A stretch of 64,000 nt of DNA, from assembly GCA_003226295.1 (NCBI GenBank), contig CP029803.1, forward strand, positions 1,607,477 to 1,671,476, given 5' to 3'. This document shows positions 9,474-18,913 of this stretch, one piece after another. This DNA is from Candidatus Moanabacter tarae (lineage in GTDB: Bacteria; Verrucomicrobiota; Verrucomicrobiia; Opitutales; UBA2987). The notes under the pieces are model-generated. The model saw only the letters and a list, made by a program, of their open reading frames with translations, had not been told where the DNA came from and made no database searches. Within the stretch, counting starts at the first letter, position 1. Every line of letters begins with the position of its first letter. Position numbers and translations under genes: made by a program.

Positions 9474-9923
9474 ATGAGCATGAGCAAATCTAACATCCGA
9501 CGTTACGAGGCCAAAGCCCAAACCACAAACACATTTGGACGCGTGCTCTGTAGTTGTCGCAATCATCATTTTATTGTTGATGGCCCTGTGCAAAACGGCT
9601 GCCCTGGAGAAGAAGTTACTCCTGGAGAATATTTTCTTGCCGGCATCGCCGCTTGCGGAGTCGAACTTCTTCAAGTATTGGCCCACCAAGAGGAAACCCA
9701 TCTCAAATCGGTGAACGTGGACATTGCGGGTGAGATGGACCGCAGCAGTCCGATACACCCTGAATTTACACTATTCAACTCTATCCGCCTAAAATTCCGC
9801 CTTGAAGGAGTCTCTATTGATCGAGGTCAACAACTCGTCGAATCTTTCAAGGGTCGCTGACCCCTGTACGGTTCGGTTGCAGTTGCGACCCCAGACGTTG
9901 AGGTGGAGGTAGAAATCGTGTGA
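9474..9923 (+). CDS. OsmC/Ohr-family peroxidase, probable selenoprotein read through TGA at 9858-9860
   Basis: The first 128 codons encode an OsmC-fold protein with GEYFLAGIAACGVELLQ carrying the first redox cysteine, C61. A TGA follows, but the same frame stays open for 20 more codons (PLYGSVAVATPDVEVEVEIV) to a second TGA at 9921. That tail is the usual final beta strand of the family, where the second cysteine stands as C-P-L/V-Y. Here TGA occupies that cysteine, residue 129 of a 149-residue protein, a normal OsmC length. A SECIS-like hairpin follows. OsmC proteins reduce hydroperoxides with a cysteine pair, so selenocysteine would be chemically sensible. Alternatives are a recent nonsense mutation or a TGC/TGT sequencing error. 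No selA, selB, selC or selD is in the window. Confidence 0.7.
9861..9903 (+). promoter_or_regulatory. Candidate bacterial SECIS element
   Basis: Fourteen bases after the TGA, GGTTGC (9875-9880) pairs with GCGACC (9885-9890) with one G-U wobble and closes the 4-base loop AGTT. The loop has a G at its second position, and the loop begins 20 bases after the TGA. Both agree with the known bacterial SECIS pattern. An irregular lower stem is possible (9863-9865 with 9901-9903, and 9868-9870 with 9896-9898). The upper stem resembles that of E. coli fdhF. The 3' arm can also pair with GGGTCGC at 9851-9857 just before the TGA, a competing fold. Confidence 0.55.
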
Positions 9924-10176
9924 GGGTCAATAGTTCCAAGTTTAGGCCCTGTCGCCACCAATCCCCGGCCATGGCCAAATCACTTTCACAAACCAAGCAA
10001 GGGAACCGATGGTATTCGTTGTCTCCTTTTAACTCAGCAAGGGAGCGTTAGCTAATAATTGGCCCCGATCTGGGGCGCAAAAATATCACATTTGATATCG
10101 GAAAATAAATACAATTTAATCTTCTTTCTCTATTCCTCCAAATGCAATAACCTGCGCGCGAGAAAGATCTTCTCCA

Positions 10177-12969
10177 TCACCCATCTACTGACGAAGTCGT
10201 TTCCTTCATTCGTTCAGCTCCTTCTTTGATATTCATCTCTTCGTTATCCCGAAGCACCTTTTCAAAATCAACTGCACTTACCTTGTACTCAGGACAGAGG
10301 CTTTCCTCATCTTTCTCTTCACTCGTGACATTATTCACAAGATGTTCAGGAAAATGGAAGGTTGTATAGAGGATTCCTGGTTTAACCTCCCCGGAAACCT
10401 TGGCGTGCAATTGAACCTCGCCCCGACTAGAAAATAATCGTACATAGTCTCCAGTCTCGATTCCCTTATCGGCCGCATCTCGGGGATTGATAGCGAGAAT
10501 ATCCTCGCCGCAGATGACGCGGTTTCCTGTTCTCCGCGTCATGGTTCCAGAATTATAATGCTCTAGAATTCGCCCAGTTGTCAAAATGAACGGATACTCT
10601 TCACTATTTTTCTCTATCTCTTGTGACTCTACCCAGTCCCAGAAATGAAATTTACCTCTACCCCGTTTAAAAGTCTCTTTATGGAGAATCTTCGTATCGG
10701 TCCCATCTTCTACAACTGGCCACTGCTTTCCATTCTCGCCTAGCTCACTCCATCGGATCCCTTTAAAAAAGGGCACCACTTCAGAGATTTCTCTTAAAAG
10801 GACAGCTGGATCATAGTCCTCTTGCTTATAGCCCATGCGGTTCATAACGTCGACAATGATTTGGCCGTCCACTTTGGTTCCTTTTAGCGGCTCGACCACG
10901 GCATTAACCCGTTGAACCCGCCTCTCTGCGCTGGTAAAAGTTCCACTCTTTTCTAAGAAGGAAGTCGCAGGTAAAATCACATCGGCATACTCCGCAGTTT
11001 CCGTCATAAAGATCTCCTGAACGACCAGGAAATCGAGACTTGTCATCGCCTTAATCACATCAGCTGAATTCGGATCTGACTGCACCACATCCTCTCCGAT
11101 GATCCAGAGCGATTTTAATTTTTTCTCCTTCGCTGCATCGAACATCTGCGGAATTTTATAGCCAATGTCTGTCGAAACCGAAACACCATAAGATTTCTCG
11201 TAGTACTCCTGTATCTCAGGCAGAGTTACGTTCAGGTAACCAGCACCTTGATGTGGTTGCACACCCATATCAGCTGCCCCTTGGACATTATTCTGCCCCC
11301 GTAACGGATTCACTCCCACTCCTTCGCGACCGATGTTCCCTGTCATCATCGCAAGATTCGAAATAAGCATGACAGTTTTGCTCCCCTGAGAGTGCTCCGT
11401 TACACCAAGGCCATGAAAACTCATGGCGCGTGAAACGGAGGCATAGGCAATCGCTGCCTCCCGAACAAGTTTTCGATCTACTCCAGTAACCCGTTCGAGT
11501 TCATCAATATCAAGTTGTTTTATCTTTTCCCTGAAGATTTCAAAATCTTCGCAGCGCTCATTTACAAAACTCTCGTCGACCAATCCTGCCTCTATGATGA
11601 AATAGGCAAACATATTGAGCAATGCCACATTTGTCCCAGGTCGAAGCTGCAAGTGGTATTGAGCGTATGGGACGAGCTCAATCTCACGCGGGTCTATCAC
11701 TATAAGAGGAACTCCCTTCATCACCCTTTGTTTAATTCGAGCCCCAGTTACCGGATGGCCATGGGTTGGGTTTGCCCCGACAATTAAGATTAGTTCCGTC
11801 TTTTCAAGATCGCTGGTTGAATTAGTTGCTGCACCGGTCCCAAAGCTCTGCTGCATACCCCAAGCAGTGGGGGCGTGACAAACCCGAGCACAACAATCAA
11901 TGTTGTTTGTCCCAATTACCGCACGAATGAATTTCTGCATCAGGTAGTTCTCTTCATTGGTGCATCTAGCGGACGAAATACCTGCGATCGCATCAGCACC
12001 CCACTTAGACCGAATCTCTCTGAAACGATCTACTATCGTTTCGTAGGCCTCATCCCACGAAACTTCCACAAATTCTCCCTTCCTTCGAATCAATGGGCTA
12101 CGCAAACGCTCAGGATGATTGTAAAACCGAAAGGCATATCTTCCCTTTAGGCAGGTGTGTGCGTGATTAACCTCAGCATCGACCGGCGCCTGGATGGATT
12201 GAACTTCATTATTCTTTGTCGACACCTCAAGATTACAACCCACCCCACAATAGGTGCAAACAGTCCTCGTCTTCGCAGTCGGCTCAATCGACTTCGAACG
12301 GAAAATATCTGAGATCGCTGAAGTGGGACAAGCCTGAGCACAGGCCCCACACGACACGCAGTCGGAGTTTGCGAATGAGGTGTCTAATCCTTTGATTATC
12401 CGGCTTTCAAACCCTCGGCCAAACATGCTGAGTACAAACTGACCCTGTACTTCATCGCAAGCTCGCACACATCGGCTACAATTGATGCATTTCGATAGAT
12501 CCGAGGTCATGTAAGGATGACTCAGGTCCTTCTCTCGATCCATATGATGCTTGCCCTCAGGGTAACGCACGCTTCGCATCCCCACCTTCGCCGCAACAGT
12601 CTGTAATTCACAATTTCCATTAACCTCGCAGGTCAGGCAATCAAGCGGATGATCCGTCAAAACGAGCTCAACGATATTACGCCGGAGACGCTGAACTCTA
12701 TCTGATTCCAGAAAAACATGAAGACTCTCGGTTAAGGGCGTATGACAAGCCGCTACTACACGGCGGGACCCATTCTCTGACTGAGCTATCTCCACCGAAC
12801 AAACTCGGCAAGCCCCATAGGATTCGAGCTGAGGCGCATCACAAAGTGTTGGAATATGACCCCGTCCGTGGAGCCGGTCGACCAGACTCAGAATTGTTTC
12901 CCCTTCCTCAAACTCGCAGGCTTGCCCATCTACGTAGGCTACCTTCGCTTCCCCTCTGATTTTTATCAT
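10177..12969 (-). CDS. fdsA: NAD-dependent formate dehydrogenase, molybdenum/tungsten catalytic subunit
   Basis: This is a 930-residue FdsA-type subunit oxidising formate to CO2. Domains in order are an N-terminal [2Fe-2S] ferredoxin (C43, C54, C57, C75), a NuoG-like His-Cys cluster (H107, C111, C114, C120), two [4Fe-4S] clusters (C161-C171 and C204-C214), then a molybdopterin oxidoreductase domain with its own cluster (C238, C241, C245, C273). The active-site ligand is C364 followed by H365 in ARVCHAPT. The codon is TGT, so this enzyme is the cysteine form and not the selenocysteine form. The C-terminal molydopterin dinucleotide domain closes the protein. Its ATG overlaps the stop of fdsB by four bases, so the two are cotranscribed. 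Confidence 0.93.
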   Translation of the reverse strand: MIKIRGEAKVAYVDGQACEFEEGETILSLVDRLHGRGHIPTLCDAPQLESYGACRVCSVEIAQSENGSRRVVAACHTPLTESLHVFLESDRVQRLRRNIVELVLTDHPLDCLTCEVNGNCELQTVAAKVGMRSVRYPEGKHHMDREKDLSHPYMTSDLSKCINCSRCVRACDEVQGQFVLSMFGRGFESRIIKGLDTSFANSDCVSCGACAQACPTSAISDIFRSKSIEPTAKTRTVCTYCGVGCNLEVSTKNNEVQSIQAPVDAEVNHAHTCLKGRYAFRFYNHPERLRSPLIRRKGEFVEVSWDEAYETIVDRFREIRSKWGADAIAGISSARCTNEENYLMQKFIRAVIGTNNIDCCARVCHAPTAWGMQQSFGTGAATNSTSDLEKTELILIVGANPTHGHPVTGARIKQRVMKGVPLIVIDPREIELVPYAQYHLQLRPGTNVALLNMFAYFIIEAGLVDESFVNERCEDFEIFREKIKQLDIDELERVTGVDRKLVREAAIAYASVSRAMSFHGLGVTEHSQGSKTVMLISNLAMMTGNIGREGVGVNPLRGQNNVQGAADMGVQPHQGAGYLNVTLPEIQEYYEKSYGVSVSTDIGYKIPQMFDAAKEKKLKSLWIIGEDVVQSDPNSADVIKAMTSLDFLVVQEIFMTETAEYADVILPATSFLEKSGTFTSAERRVQRVNAVVEPLKGTKVDGQIIVDVMNRMGYKQEDYDPAVLLREISEVVPFFKGIRWSELGENGKQWPVVEDGTDTKILHKETFKRGRGKFHFWDWVESQEIEKNSEEYPFILTTGRILEHYNSGTMTRRTGNRVICGEDILAINPRDAADKGIETGDYVRLFSSRGEVQLHAKVSGEVKPGILYTTFHFPEHLVNNVTSEEKDEESLCPEYKVSAVDFEKVLRDNEEMNIKEGAERMKETTSSVDG

Positions 12970-14618
12970 AGCTCGCCCCCGGGATTAAGGAGATTCGGCT
13001 TTAGTTCATCTCTAAAGTAGTGAATTGCGTTCTTTATGGGCAATGGAACCCCACCACCTAAAGCACACAACGATGTTGACTCCATAGTCTCTAACAAATC
13101 TGTGAGCAGCTCAAGGTCAATCTTGTAGTCACTGGTCCGAGCGCGCTCAACAAGTTCCTGTCCACGAACTGACCCCAACCGACACGGAAAACATTTTCCA
13201 CAAGATTCAGCAGCTGTAAATTCAAACAAATGCTCAATATATTGCAGCATCGAAAAATCTTCTGGTATGCTGACGATACTACCGTGCCCCAAAAGAAAAC
13301 CTTCCTCCCTGAATGATTCGAAATCAACCGTAAGATCAATGATTTTTTCCATGGGCACAATCCCCCCCAATGGCCCCCCCACTTGGACCGCCTTAACCGG
13401 GGCCTTGAAACCACCACCCATATCAAAAATCACCTCCGAAAGCGGAGAACCCATCTCAACTTCGTAAAGGCCAGGCCGATTGAATTTCCCGTCCAGGGAA
13501 AGAAGCTTTGGACCCGTAGAATCACTGGTTCCGATTTCCGCGAAGGCTTTCCCCCCGATTTCAAACAAGTAGTGTACACAGGAGAATGTCTCCACGTTAT
13601 TCACGATTGTTGGCCTGCCGAAGAGACCCGCCTCCGTAGGGAATGGAGGTCGGACTCCCACTTCAGGACGCCGTCCCTCAATGGAAGCCAGTAATGCGGT
13701 TTCTTCACCACATATATAAGCTCCAGCACCCTTAATCGTCTTAAAATGAAAGGAAAATCCACTTCCTAAGATATTCTCACCAATGAATCCTTGTTCCTGA
13801 AGCTCCTCGATCGTTTCCTCGATCGTTTTAATCGATTCAGGGTACTCGGCCCGGATGTAAAGTACTCCTATTCCCGATCCAACCAAGTACCCCGCCACCA
13901 TCATCCCAAACAGCACGGAGTGCGGCCTTTCCTCCATTAGATACCGATCGATATAGGCTCCCGGATCCCCTTCATCAGCATTACACACAATGTACTTAGG
14001 AGATCCCTTTGCTTTTCGACAGGATTCCCACTTGATTCCAGTCGGGAAACCCGCCCCTCCCCGGCCTCTCAATTTCGATGCCTTAAGCTCATCAATCAAA
14101 TCAGATGGATTTCGTTTCAAGATTTCCTTCAGCAATCCATAATATTCTTCGACCCCAGGAAAATCATCTAAAAGGATAGGAGACTCCATATTCGAGGCAG
14201 TTAAGTACTCGTCCGAAGTAGCACCCTCTCCTTCCGATAGAATCGTCGCCAGTTCTCCATCCTCTTTGCCGGAATAATTAACCCCGGCGTACTGGAAAGA
14301 TCCGTTCTCATGACATCGGCCCAAGCAACAAATCTCTCCAATTTCCTCCTCTTTAAGGTACTTCCCAATCTGATCCTTAAGGTTTGTCTGAGTGCCCGCG
14401 GTCATACAGGCTGTCCCATTGCAAATCAAAGCCTTCTTGCCCTTGTTCTCCTCTTTCAGAAAATCGTAAAATGAAACAGTTCCAAGAGTGGTCGCATCAC
14501 CAATCAAATACTCCTCGGATAATTCACTGAGATGTCCGTCTCCCGCCTCTACGAGACGTTCGAAGAGGTTTTTATCTAACCCCTTTCTGAAGGACAACGA
14601 ACTGATATTCTTTGACAT
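12966..14618 (-). CDS. fdsB: Formate dehydrogenase NADH-binding subunit with fused NuoE-like domain
   Basis: This 550-residue diaphorase subunit passes electrons from the catalytic subunit to NAD+. Residues about 40-125 are a thioredoxin-like [2Fe-2S] domain with all four NuoE-type cysteines (C66-x4-C71 and C98-x3-C102). The rest is NuoF-like: an FMN/NADH glycine-rich loop GRGGAGFPTG near 185-194, GAYICGEETALL, and a C-terminal [4Fe-4S] site SCGKCFPCR with a later CALG cysteine. Because the NuoE cysteines are intact, the fusion can replace a separate gamma subunit (FdsG). None is present nearby, and neither is FdsD. The gene begins the two-gene operon with fdsA. Confidence 0.9.
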   Translation of the reverse strand: MSKNISSLSFRKGLDKNLFERLVEAGDGHLSELSEEYLIGDATTLGTVSFYDFLKEENKGKKALICNGTACMTAGTQTNLKDQIGKYLKEEEIGEICCLGRCHENGSFQYAGVNYSGKEDGELATILSEGEGATSDEYLTASNMESPILLDDFPGVEEYYGLLKEILKRNPSDLIDELKASKLRGRGGAGFPTGIKWESCRKAKGSPKYIVCNADEGDPGAYIDRYLMEERPHSVLFGMMVAGYLVGSGIGVLYIRAEYPESIKTIEETIEELQEQGFIGENILGSGFSFHFKTIKGAGAYICGEETALLASIEGRRPEVGVRPPFPTEAGLFGRPTIVNNVETFSCVHYLFEIGGKAFAEIGTSDSTGPKLLSLDGKFNRPGLYEVEMGSPLSEVIFDMGGGFKAPVKAVQVGGPLGGIVPMEKIIDLTVDFESFREEGFLLGHGSIVSIPEDFSMLQYIEHLFEFTAAESCGKCFPCRLGSVRGQELVERARTSDYKIDLELLTDLLETMESTSLCALGGGVPLPIKNAIHYFRDELKPNLLNPGGEL

Positions 14619-15070
14619 TAGTCTTTTCCAAACCGCAACCCAACCTTTAACCGGAGGCCCAACTGATGTCGGCTTACTGAAAAGCTAGACCCATCAAACT
14701 TGGTTGCAAGGAATATCACCCAACTTCAGCGCCTATATCGTTGTATTTTCTACTACAAGAAGGAACATCGACTGATAGATGAAAACATGGCGGATACTTG
14801 AGCAAGGGACCTAGAATAAACTTGGGAATTACGGACAATCATGTACCGACCAAACGAAAAGTTGAGAAGAGCCCTCCCTAGTATAGCCAATCAAAAGGGA
14901 TCCTCGATCAAAATCGCTACGCTCCGAGGTCGAAAACTAATTGGACAAGTCAAAAGTGCAACTACTTATCTCGAAACCAATAAGCCTCCGTCAGCCTTAG
15001 ACCTCAACCTTCAGAATAGTGAGCGGCAAAAGTTATGCCTGGGAAGTCGATCGGGCATTGGGAAATACCG
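14619..15070. other. Intergenic region, no convincing gene
   Basis: The 452 bases between fdhD and fdsB, all on the minus strand, should carry the fdsB promoter. A plus-strand 87-codon frame (14841-15104) overlaps the fdhD end, resembles nothing known to me and has low-complexity, basic content. I do not call it a gene. Confidence 0.5.
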
Positions 15071-15922
15071 TTATTCGGCTACTATCCGTTCAGGAGAACT
15101 GTAAATATTGAATCGGTTATCCCGAACAAACCCCAACAGAGTCATTTTGAAAGAATTAGCCACCTCGACTGCAAGACTGGAAGGAGCACCGATCCCCGCT
15201 ACCAGCGGAATGCCAGCTGCAAGGGCTTTTTGAAGGATCTCGAAACTTGTCCTCCCGCTGACTAAAAGACAGAGATTAGAAAGAGGGATTCGTCCACTGA
15301 GGAGTTCGTGTCCTATAACTTTATCAACTGCGTTATGGCGGCCAACGTCCTCTCGTATTACTTGTTGATTTCCTTCTTGGTCAAATAATCCAGCAGCATG
15401 TAACCCCCCAGTGGATTCGAAAACAGACTGGGTTCTGTGCAGAATATTCGGAAGGCTATTTACGATTCGTGACTGAAAAACCGGCTGAGCAGGAATAATC
15501 GGGAATCTGTAAGTAATTTTAAGGGCTTCAAGAGAGGCCTTGCCGCATACTCCACAGCTAGAAGTCGTGTAGAAATGTCGGGCCAACCGCCCTAGGTCTA
15601 TCTTTTTGCCTGGAACAAGCTGCACACAGACGACGTTTTCTTCGCTGAATCCCCCTTTTTCACTGAAATCCTGGGAAACATCTTTAATCTCTTCCCGACT
15701 CGAAATGATGTTCTCAGTGTAAAGAAAGCCAACCGCCAATTCTGAGTCACTGCCCGGAGTACGCATGGTCACGGAAACGCTCCGCTGTACAGGAACTCCG
15801 TTCCGGTCATATGCGAGACGTATCTCCAGCGGTTCTTCAACTGCCAGAATATCCTTTTCTTTTTGGTCCCCCCCAGGCCGAACCTTCCTAACTATCGCCT
15901 CTACTGTATTTCGATCTACCAA
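15071..15922 (-). CDS. fdhD: Formate dehydrogenase accessory sulfurtransferase FdhD
   Basis: This 283-residue protein carries sulfur from the cysteine desulfurase to the molybdenum cofactor of formate dehydrogenase, which is needed for activity. The mobile-loop cysteines C123 and C126 sit in SSCGVCGK. Other family signatures are ELAVGFLYTEN, the DVGRHNAVDKVIG block and SGRTSFEILQKA. The length is typical. It lies 450 bases upstream of fdsB on the same strand, so the formate dehydrogenase and its maturation factor form one locus. The gap suggests separate transcripts. Confidence 0.95.
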   Translation of the reverse strand: MVDRNTVEAIVRKVRPGGDQKEKDILAVEEPLEIRLAYDRNGVPVQRSVSVTMRTPGSDSELAVGFLYTENIISSREEIKDVSQDFSEKGGFSEENVVCVQLVPGKKIDLGRLARHFYTTSSCGVCGKASLEALKITYRFPIIPAQPVFQSRIVNSLPNILHRTQSVFESTGGLHAAGLFDQEGNQQVIREDVGRHNAVDKVIGHELLSGRIPLSNLCLLVSGRTSFEILQKALAAGIPLVAGIGAPSSLAVEVANSFKMTLLGFVRDNRFNIYSSPERIVAE

Positions 15923-16010
15923 GTGCTTTTATGTATTTATCTTTCTCTTGAATCGATCCTAAAAACTGGATCACCATCACCTATGCTGATTAATCATATC
16001 CCGCGAGCAC

Positions 16011-18542
16011 CTAGGTTCCCATTGATTCCTGATTCAGTTTCCGCTTATCTTCTCCAGGCAAAAATGCGATAAGTTCACTTAAAGACCGAAAGTGCTGACG
16101 CAAGTTCGAAACATCACTGAGACTCCCCAAAACATCCTCGAAAATCTCTTTCTTGTATTCTTTTAGTCGTTGAACCCGTTCCTCAATCGTTCCCTGAGTA
16201 ACCATCCTATATACAAACACTGTCTTATCCTGGCCAATGCGATGTACCCTATCAATAGCCTGCTCTTCAACCGCTGGGTTCCACCAGGGATCGAGGAGGA
16301 AGACGTATTCCGCTGAGTGAAGAGTTACACCCGTTCCTCCGGCTCTAAGGCTAACCAAAATAACGGAAGGACCCTCTATATTCTGAAACTCTCGTACTGG
16401 CACTTCTCGATCAACAGTGCGACCAGTGAGCTCGAAAACATTGACGTGAGGAACCCTTTGTCGGAGCCCTTTTCTTACGCGTTTTAAAAGGGAAACGAAT
16501 TGGCTGAAGATGACAATTTTATGGTTTCCGGATACTGCTTCTTCCACTTTATTTAGGAGAAAGCTAACTTTCCCGCTTTGAGAAATTTCTGCATTTTGCC
16601 AAGGGAGCAAATCAGGATCGCAACAAACTTGCCGTAGGCGAGTCAGTAGAGTAAAAAGACTCGTGCCACTAGTTCTAAACGTTGCTTCGAGGTCTTCCCC
16701 AAATCTTCCAACTCCCTCTTCCGTTAGCCGTTTGTACTCTCTTTGCTGGAGATCACTCATTGGGCAGATCAACTCCATCTCAACTTTGGGGCGCAACTCT
16801 TTTGCTACCTCACGCTTAGTCCGACGCAAAACAAATGGAGAGATCTGTTGCTTCAAAAGAGCCGTTAGTTCTTTGGGTTCCTTTTCTAAGATGCTCTCAA
16901 ACTGACCTCGATGTCCGAGAAATCCTGGCATGAGAAACCGGAAAATAGTCCATAAGTCGAGCGTGGTATTCTCCAGAGGAGTTCCAGTGAGAACAAATCG
17001 GTGTTCCGCTCTGATGCTCAAGCAGGCAGTTGTCACCTTTGCATCGGGGTTTTTGATGAACTGCCCCTCATCGAGAATAGCGTAGCCAAACTCCCACCGG
17101 TCAAGAATCGATCTCTGTCTCCTTAATTGTGTGTAGCTACTCAGCCAAATGGCAGTTCCCGAAATATTATCAAAACTGTGATTACTCTTAAATATTTCTA
17201 CTCGAAGATGAGGGAAATGTCTCCCGATTTCACTTTGCCATACAGGCAAGACGCTTGCTGGGCAGACAATGAGATTATTCCTACCATCAAGAGGCCGGAC
17301 GGAAAGCAGAGACGCGATCTGTATAGTTTTTCCCAATCCCATCTCATCAGCAAGAAGACCATGACATTCAGACTCACAGATCCTGATCAACCACTCAAGT
17401 CCAAGCCTTTGGTAGGGTCTCAATACCTTCGGATGTGCCACCCGAAGAGACTTCTTCCCCAAGAGGCCCTGGCGCCACCTCTTCAACTCTGGACTGAGAT
17501 GGAGAGGAACATCGGCCTGCCCAAATAGTGAGAAAAGCATGTAGCGAGGTATCTTCCCTACCCCATCTACGCCTACCAAGAGCCTCCATTTTTCAAGAAC
17601 TGGAACTTGCTCCTTATCAACCTCAATGATTCCCAAATCCGGAACTATCATTCGGCGACCGGATTGCCTTAGAAGATAACCATATTCTTTTTCATTGAGT
17701 TCCCGACGGCCAATTTTGAAATTCCACTTCAAACTGAGTCCACCCTTCCCAGCTACCGCTTCAGCCTCGATACGAACTTGCTTTAACCCATCGCAAAGGG
17801 ATAAAACAGATTTGTCTGCTTGAATTGAACAACTCCGTTTCCAATCCTCAAAGTCGTTAGCAATAAAGGACTGGATCCGTTCAATGCCCCGCAAAAGAAA
17901 AGTCCGGTCATGGCTCTTATATTCAAAACCGGCCCGACGAGACATCATCATTAGTTGAATCAGTTTTTCTCTGTTCGGAAGGCTATCATTTTCTCCTTCT
18001 CGTACTACAGGTACCCGAGCGGCTATACCTCCTCCGTCATCCCCAATCCAAACGGCCTTAAAAACCAAACCCTGTGGGCAAACCGTGAAATCTAACCTGA
18101 GCCGACGCAATAATTTGCCCGTTTCGTTGGGATGGTCGCTCTCTAAAGAAGACCTATTCGGAAACATTTCCTTCTTTTTATCTTCTTCCCTCTCGTCATG
18201 GGGAAGAGCCGCTATCTCGTCCGCTACTAATTCCTCAATCTCGTAAAGTCCAGCGGCAGCGAGTGATTCGCCTAGGGTTCGATTATTCGAAGAAGTCCGA
18301 ACCGACGGCCGTCTGTCAACCCATTCTAAAAGGGAATAAAAGTCCCGCTTTCCAACCTTGCTGCGTACAATTGCGTCGCCAACGCTGAGTTCGAGCTCAC
18401 AGATATCACCCTTACGATAGAATTCGCGGGCCCGATGAAGTACCTCTAGATTAAAATATTGTTCCCAATCCCCGCAAAGACACTCGTACCAGAATTCCAA
18501 AGCAGCCTGGGTATAAGTCCTCTTCGGTATGCGAACAGCCAT
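16011..18542 (-). CDS. SNF2-family DNA-dependent ATPase/helicase
   Basis: This 843-residue protein has a poorly recognisable N-terminal half (1-350) and a two-lobed SNF2 motor. Motif I is DEMGLGKT at 399-406, motif II is DEGQ at 491-494, motif III is LTGTPLEN. The helicase C lobe contains VSLRAGGTGVTLHSAEYV and ends in the QAIDRVHRIGQ motif VI. DEGQ in place of DEAH is common in bacterial Snf2 proteins. The N-terminal half probably includes a bacterial SNF2-associated domain. The likely role is remodelling protein-DNA complexes, for example around transcription or repair. The specific target cannot be read. It ends 88 bases before the fdhD start on the same strand. Confidence 0.9.
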   Translation of the reverse strand: MAVRIPKRTYTQAALEFWYECLCGDWEQYFNLEVLHRAREFYRKGDICELELSVGDAIVRSKVGKRDFYSLLEWVDRRPSVRTSSNNRTLGESLAAAGLYEIEELVADEIAALPHDEREEDKKKEMFPNRSSLESDHPNETGKLLRRLRLDFTVCPQGLVFKAVWIGDDGGGIAARVPVVREGENDSLPNREKLIQLMMMSRRAGFEYKSHDRTFLLRGIERIQSFIANDFEDWKRSCSIQADKSVLSLCDGLKQVRIEAEAVAGKGGLSLKWNFKIGRRELNEKEYGYLLRQSGRRMIVPDLGIIEVDKEQVPVLEKWRLLVGVDGVGKIPRYMLFSLFGQADVPLHLSPELKRWRQGLLGKKSLRVAHPKVLRPYQRLGLEWLIRICESECHGLLADEMGLGKTIQIASLLSVRPLDGRNNLIVCPASVLPVWQSEIGRHFPHLRVEIFKSNHSFDNISGTAIWLSSYTQLRRQRSILDRWEFGYAILDEGQFIKNPDAKVTTACLSIRAEHRFVLTGTPLENTTLDLWTIFRFLMPGFLGHRGQFESILEKEPKELTALLKQQISPFVLRRTKREVAKELRPKVEMELICPMSDLQQREYKRLTEEGVGRFGEDLEATFRTSGTSLFTLLTRLRQVCCDPDLLPWQNAEISQSGKVSFLLNKVEEAVSGNHKIVIFSQFVSLLKRVRKGLRQRVPHVNVFELTGRTVDREVPVREFQNIEGPSVILVSLRAGGTGVTLHSAEYVFLLDPWWNPAVEEQAIDRVHRIGQDKTVFVYRMVTQGTIEERVQRLKEYKKEIFEDVLGSLSDVSNLRQHFRSLSELIAFLPGEDKRKLNQESMGT

Positions 18543-18913
18543 AAAACCCTCGATTCTGCATCATCAGTGTAGTGCAATCAAGGTTATTGGCTGGAAATTA
18601 GGAATGACCTTCCGTTGACAATCCGGCATGTAGCACCAAAATTAAAATTCTTAGTTAGGAATAACAGTATTCGTATAAGTGGCATCCTGCCCACCAGAAT
18701 TTTTCAACTTCAGGACGCAAGCACGAGATATAGTACTCTTTGCCCAGAATTTAACAGCAACACCACATTTCCTTTTCTTTAAAATTAAGAGCACACTAAC
18801 CGATGGCAAAGACCATAAGGCAAACTACCGAAATCTAAATAACTTTATAAATTTGGAAATCGCATCACCTACCAAAATTACACATCTCTATTGGTCCGTA
18901 ATTAAATGACTGC
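18543..18913. other. Divergent intergenic region, no gene seen
   Basis: A+T-rich bases between the SNF2 gene (-) and the hairpin cluster at 18914. A TTGACA at 18616-18621 is not followed by a good -10 box. No convincing coding frame was seen on either strand. Confidence 0.5.

Noticed and set aside
9339-9758. A 139-codon minus-strand frame opposite the OsmC gene
   Set aside because: It is antisense to a clear OsmC protein, has no family resemblance and would leave no start signal. It is a shadow.
11875-11890. Possible selenocysteine in the formate dehydrogenase active site
   Set aside because: The catalytic codon is TGT on the coding strand, so it is a normal cysteine.
14841-15104. An 87-codon plus-strand frame between fdhD and fdsB
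   Set aside because: It overlaps the fdhD end, has no Shine-Dalgarno, domain or recognisable homology, and is basic, low-complexity sequence.
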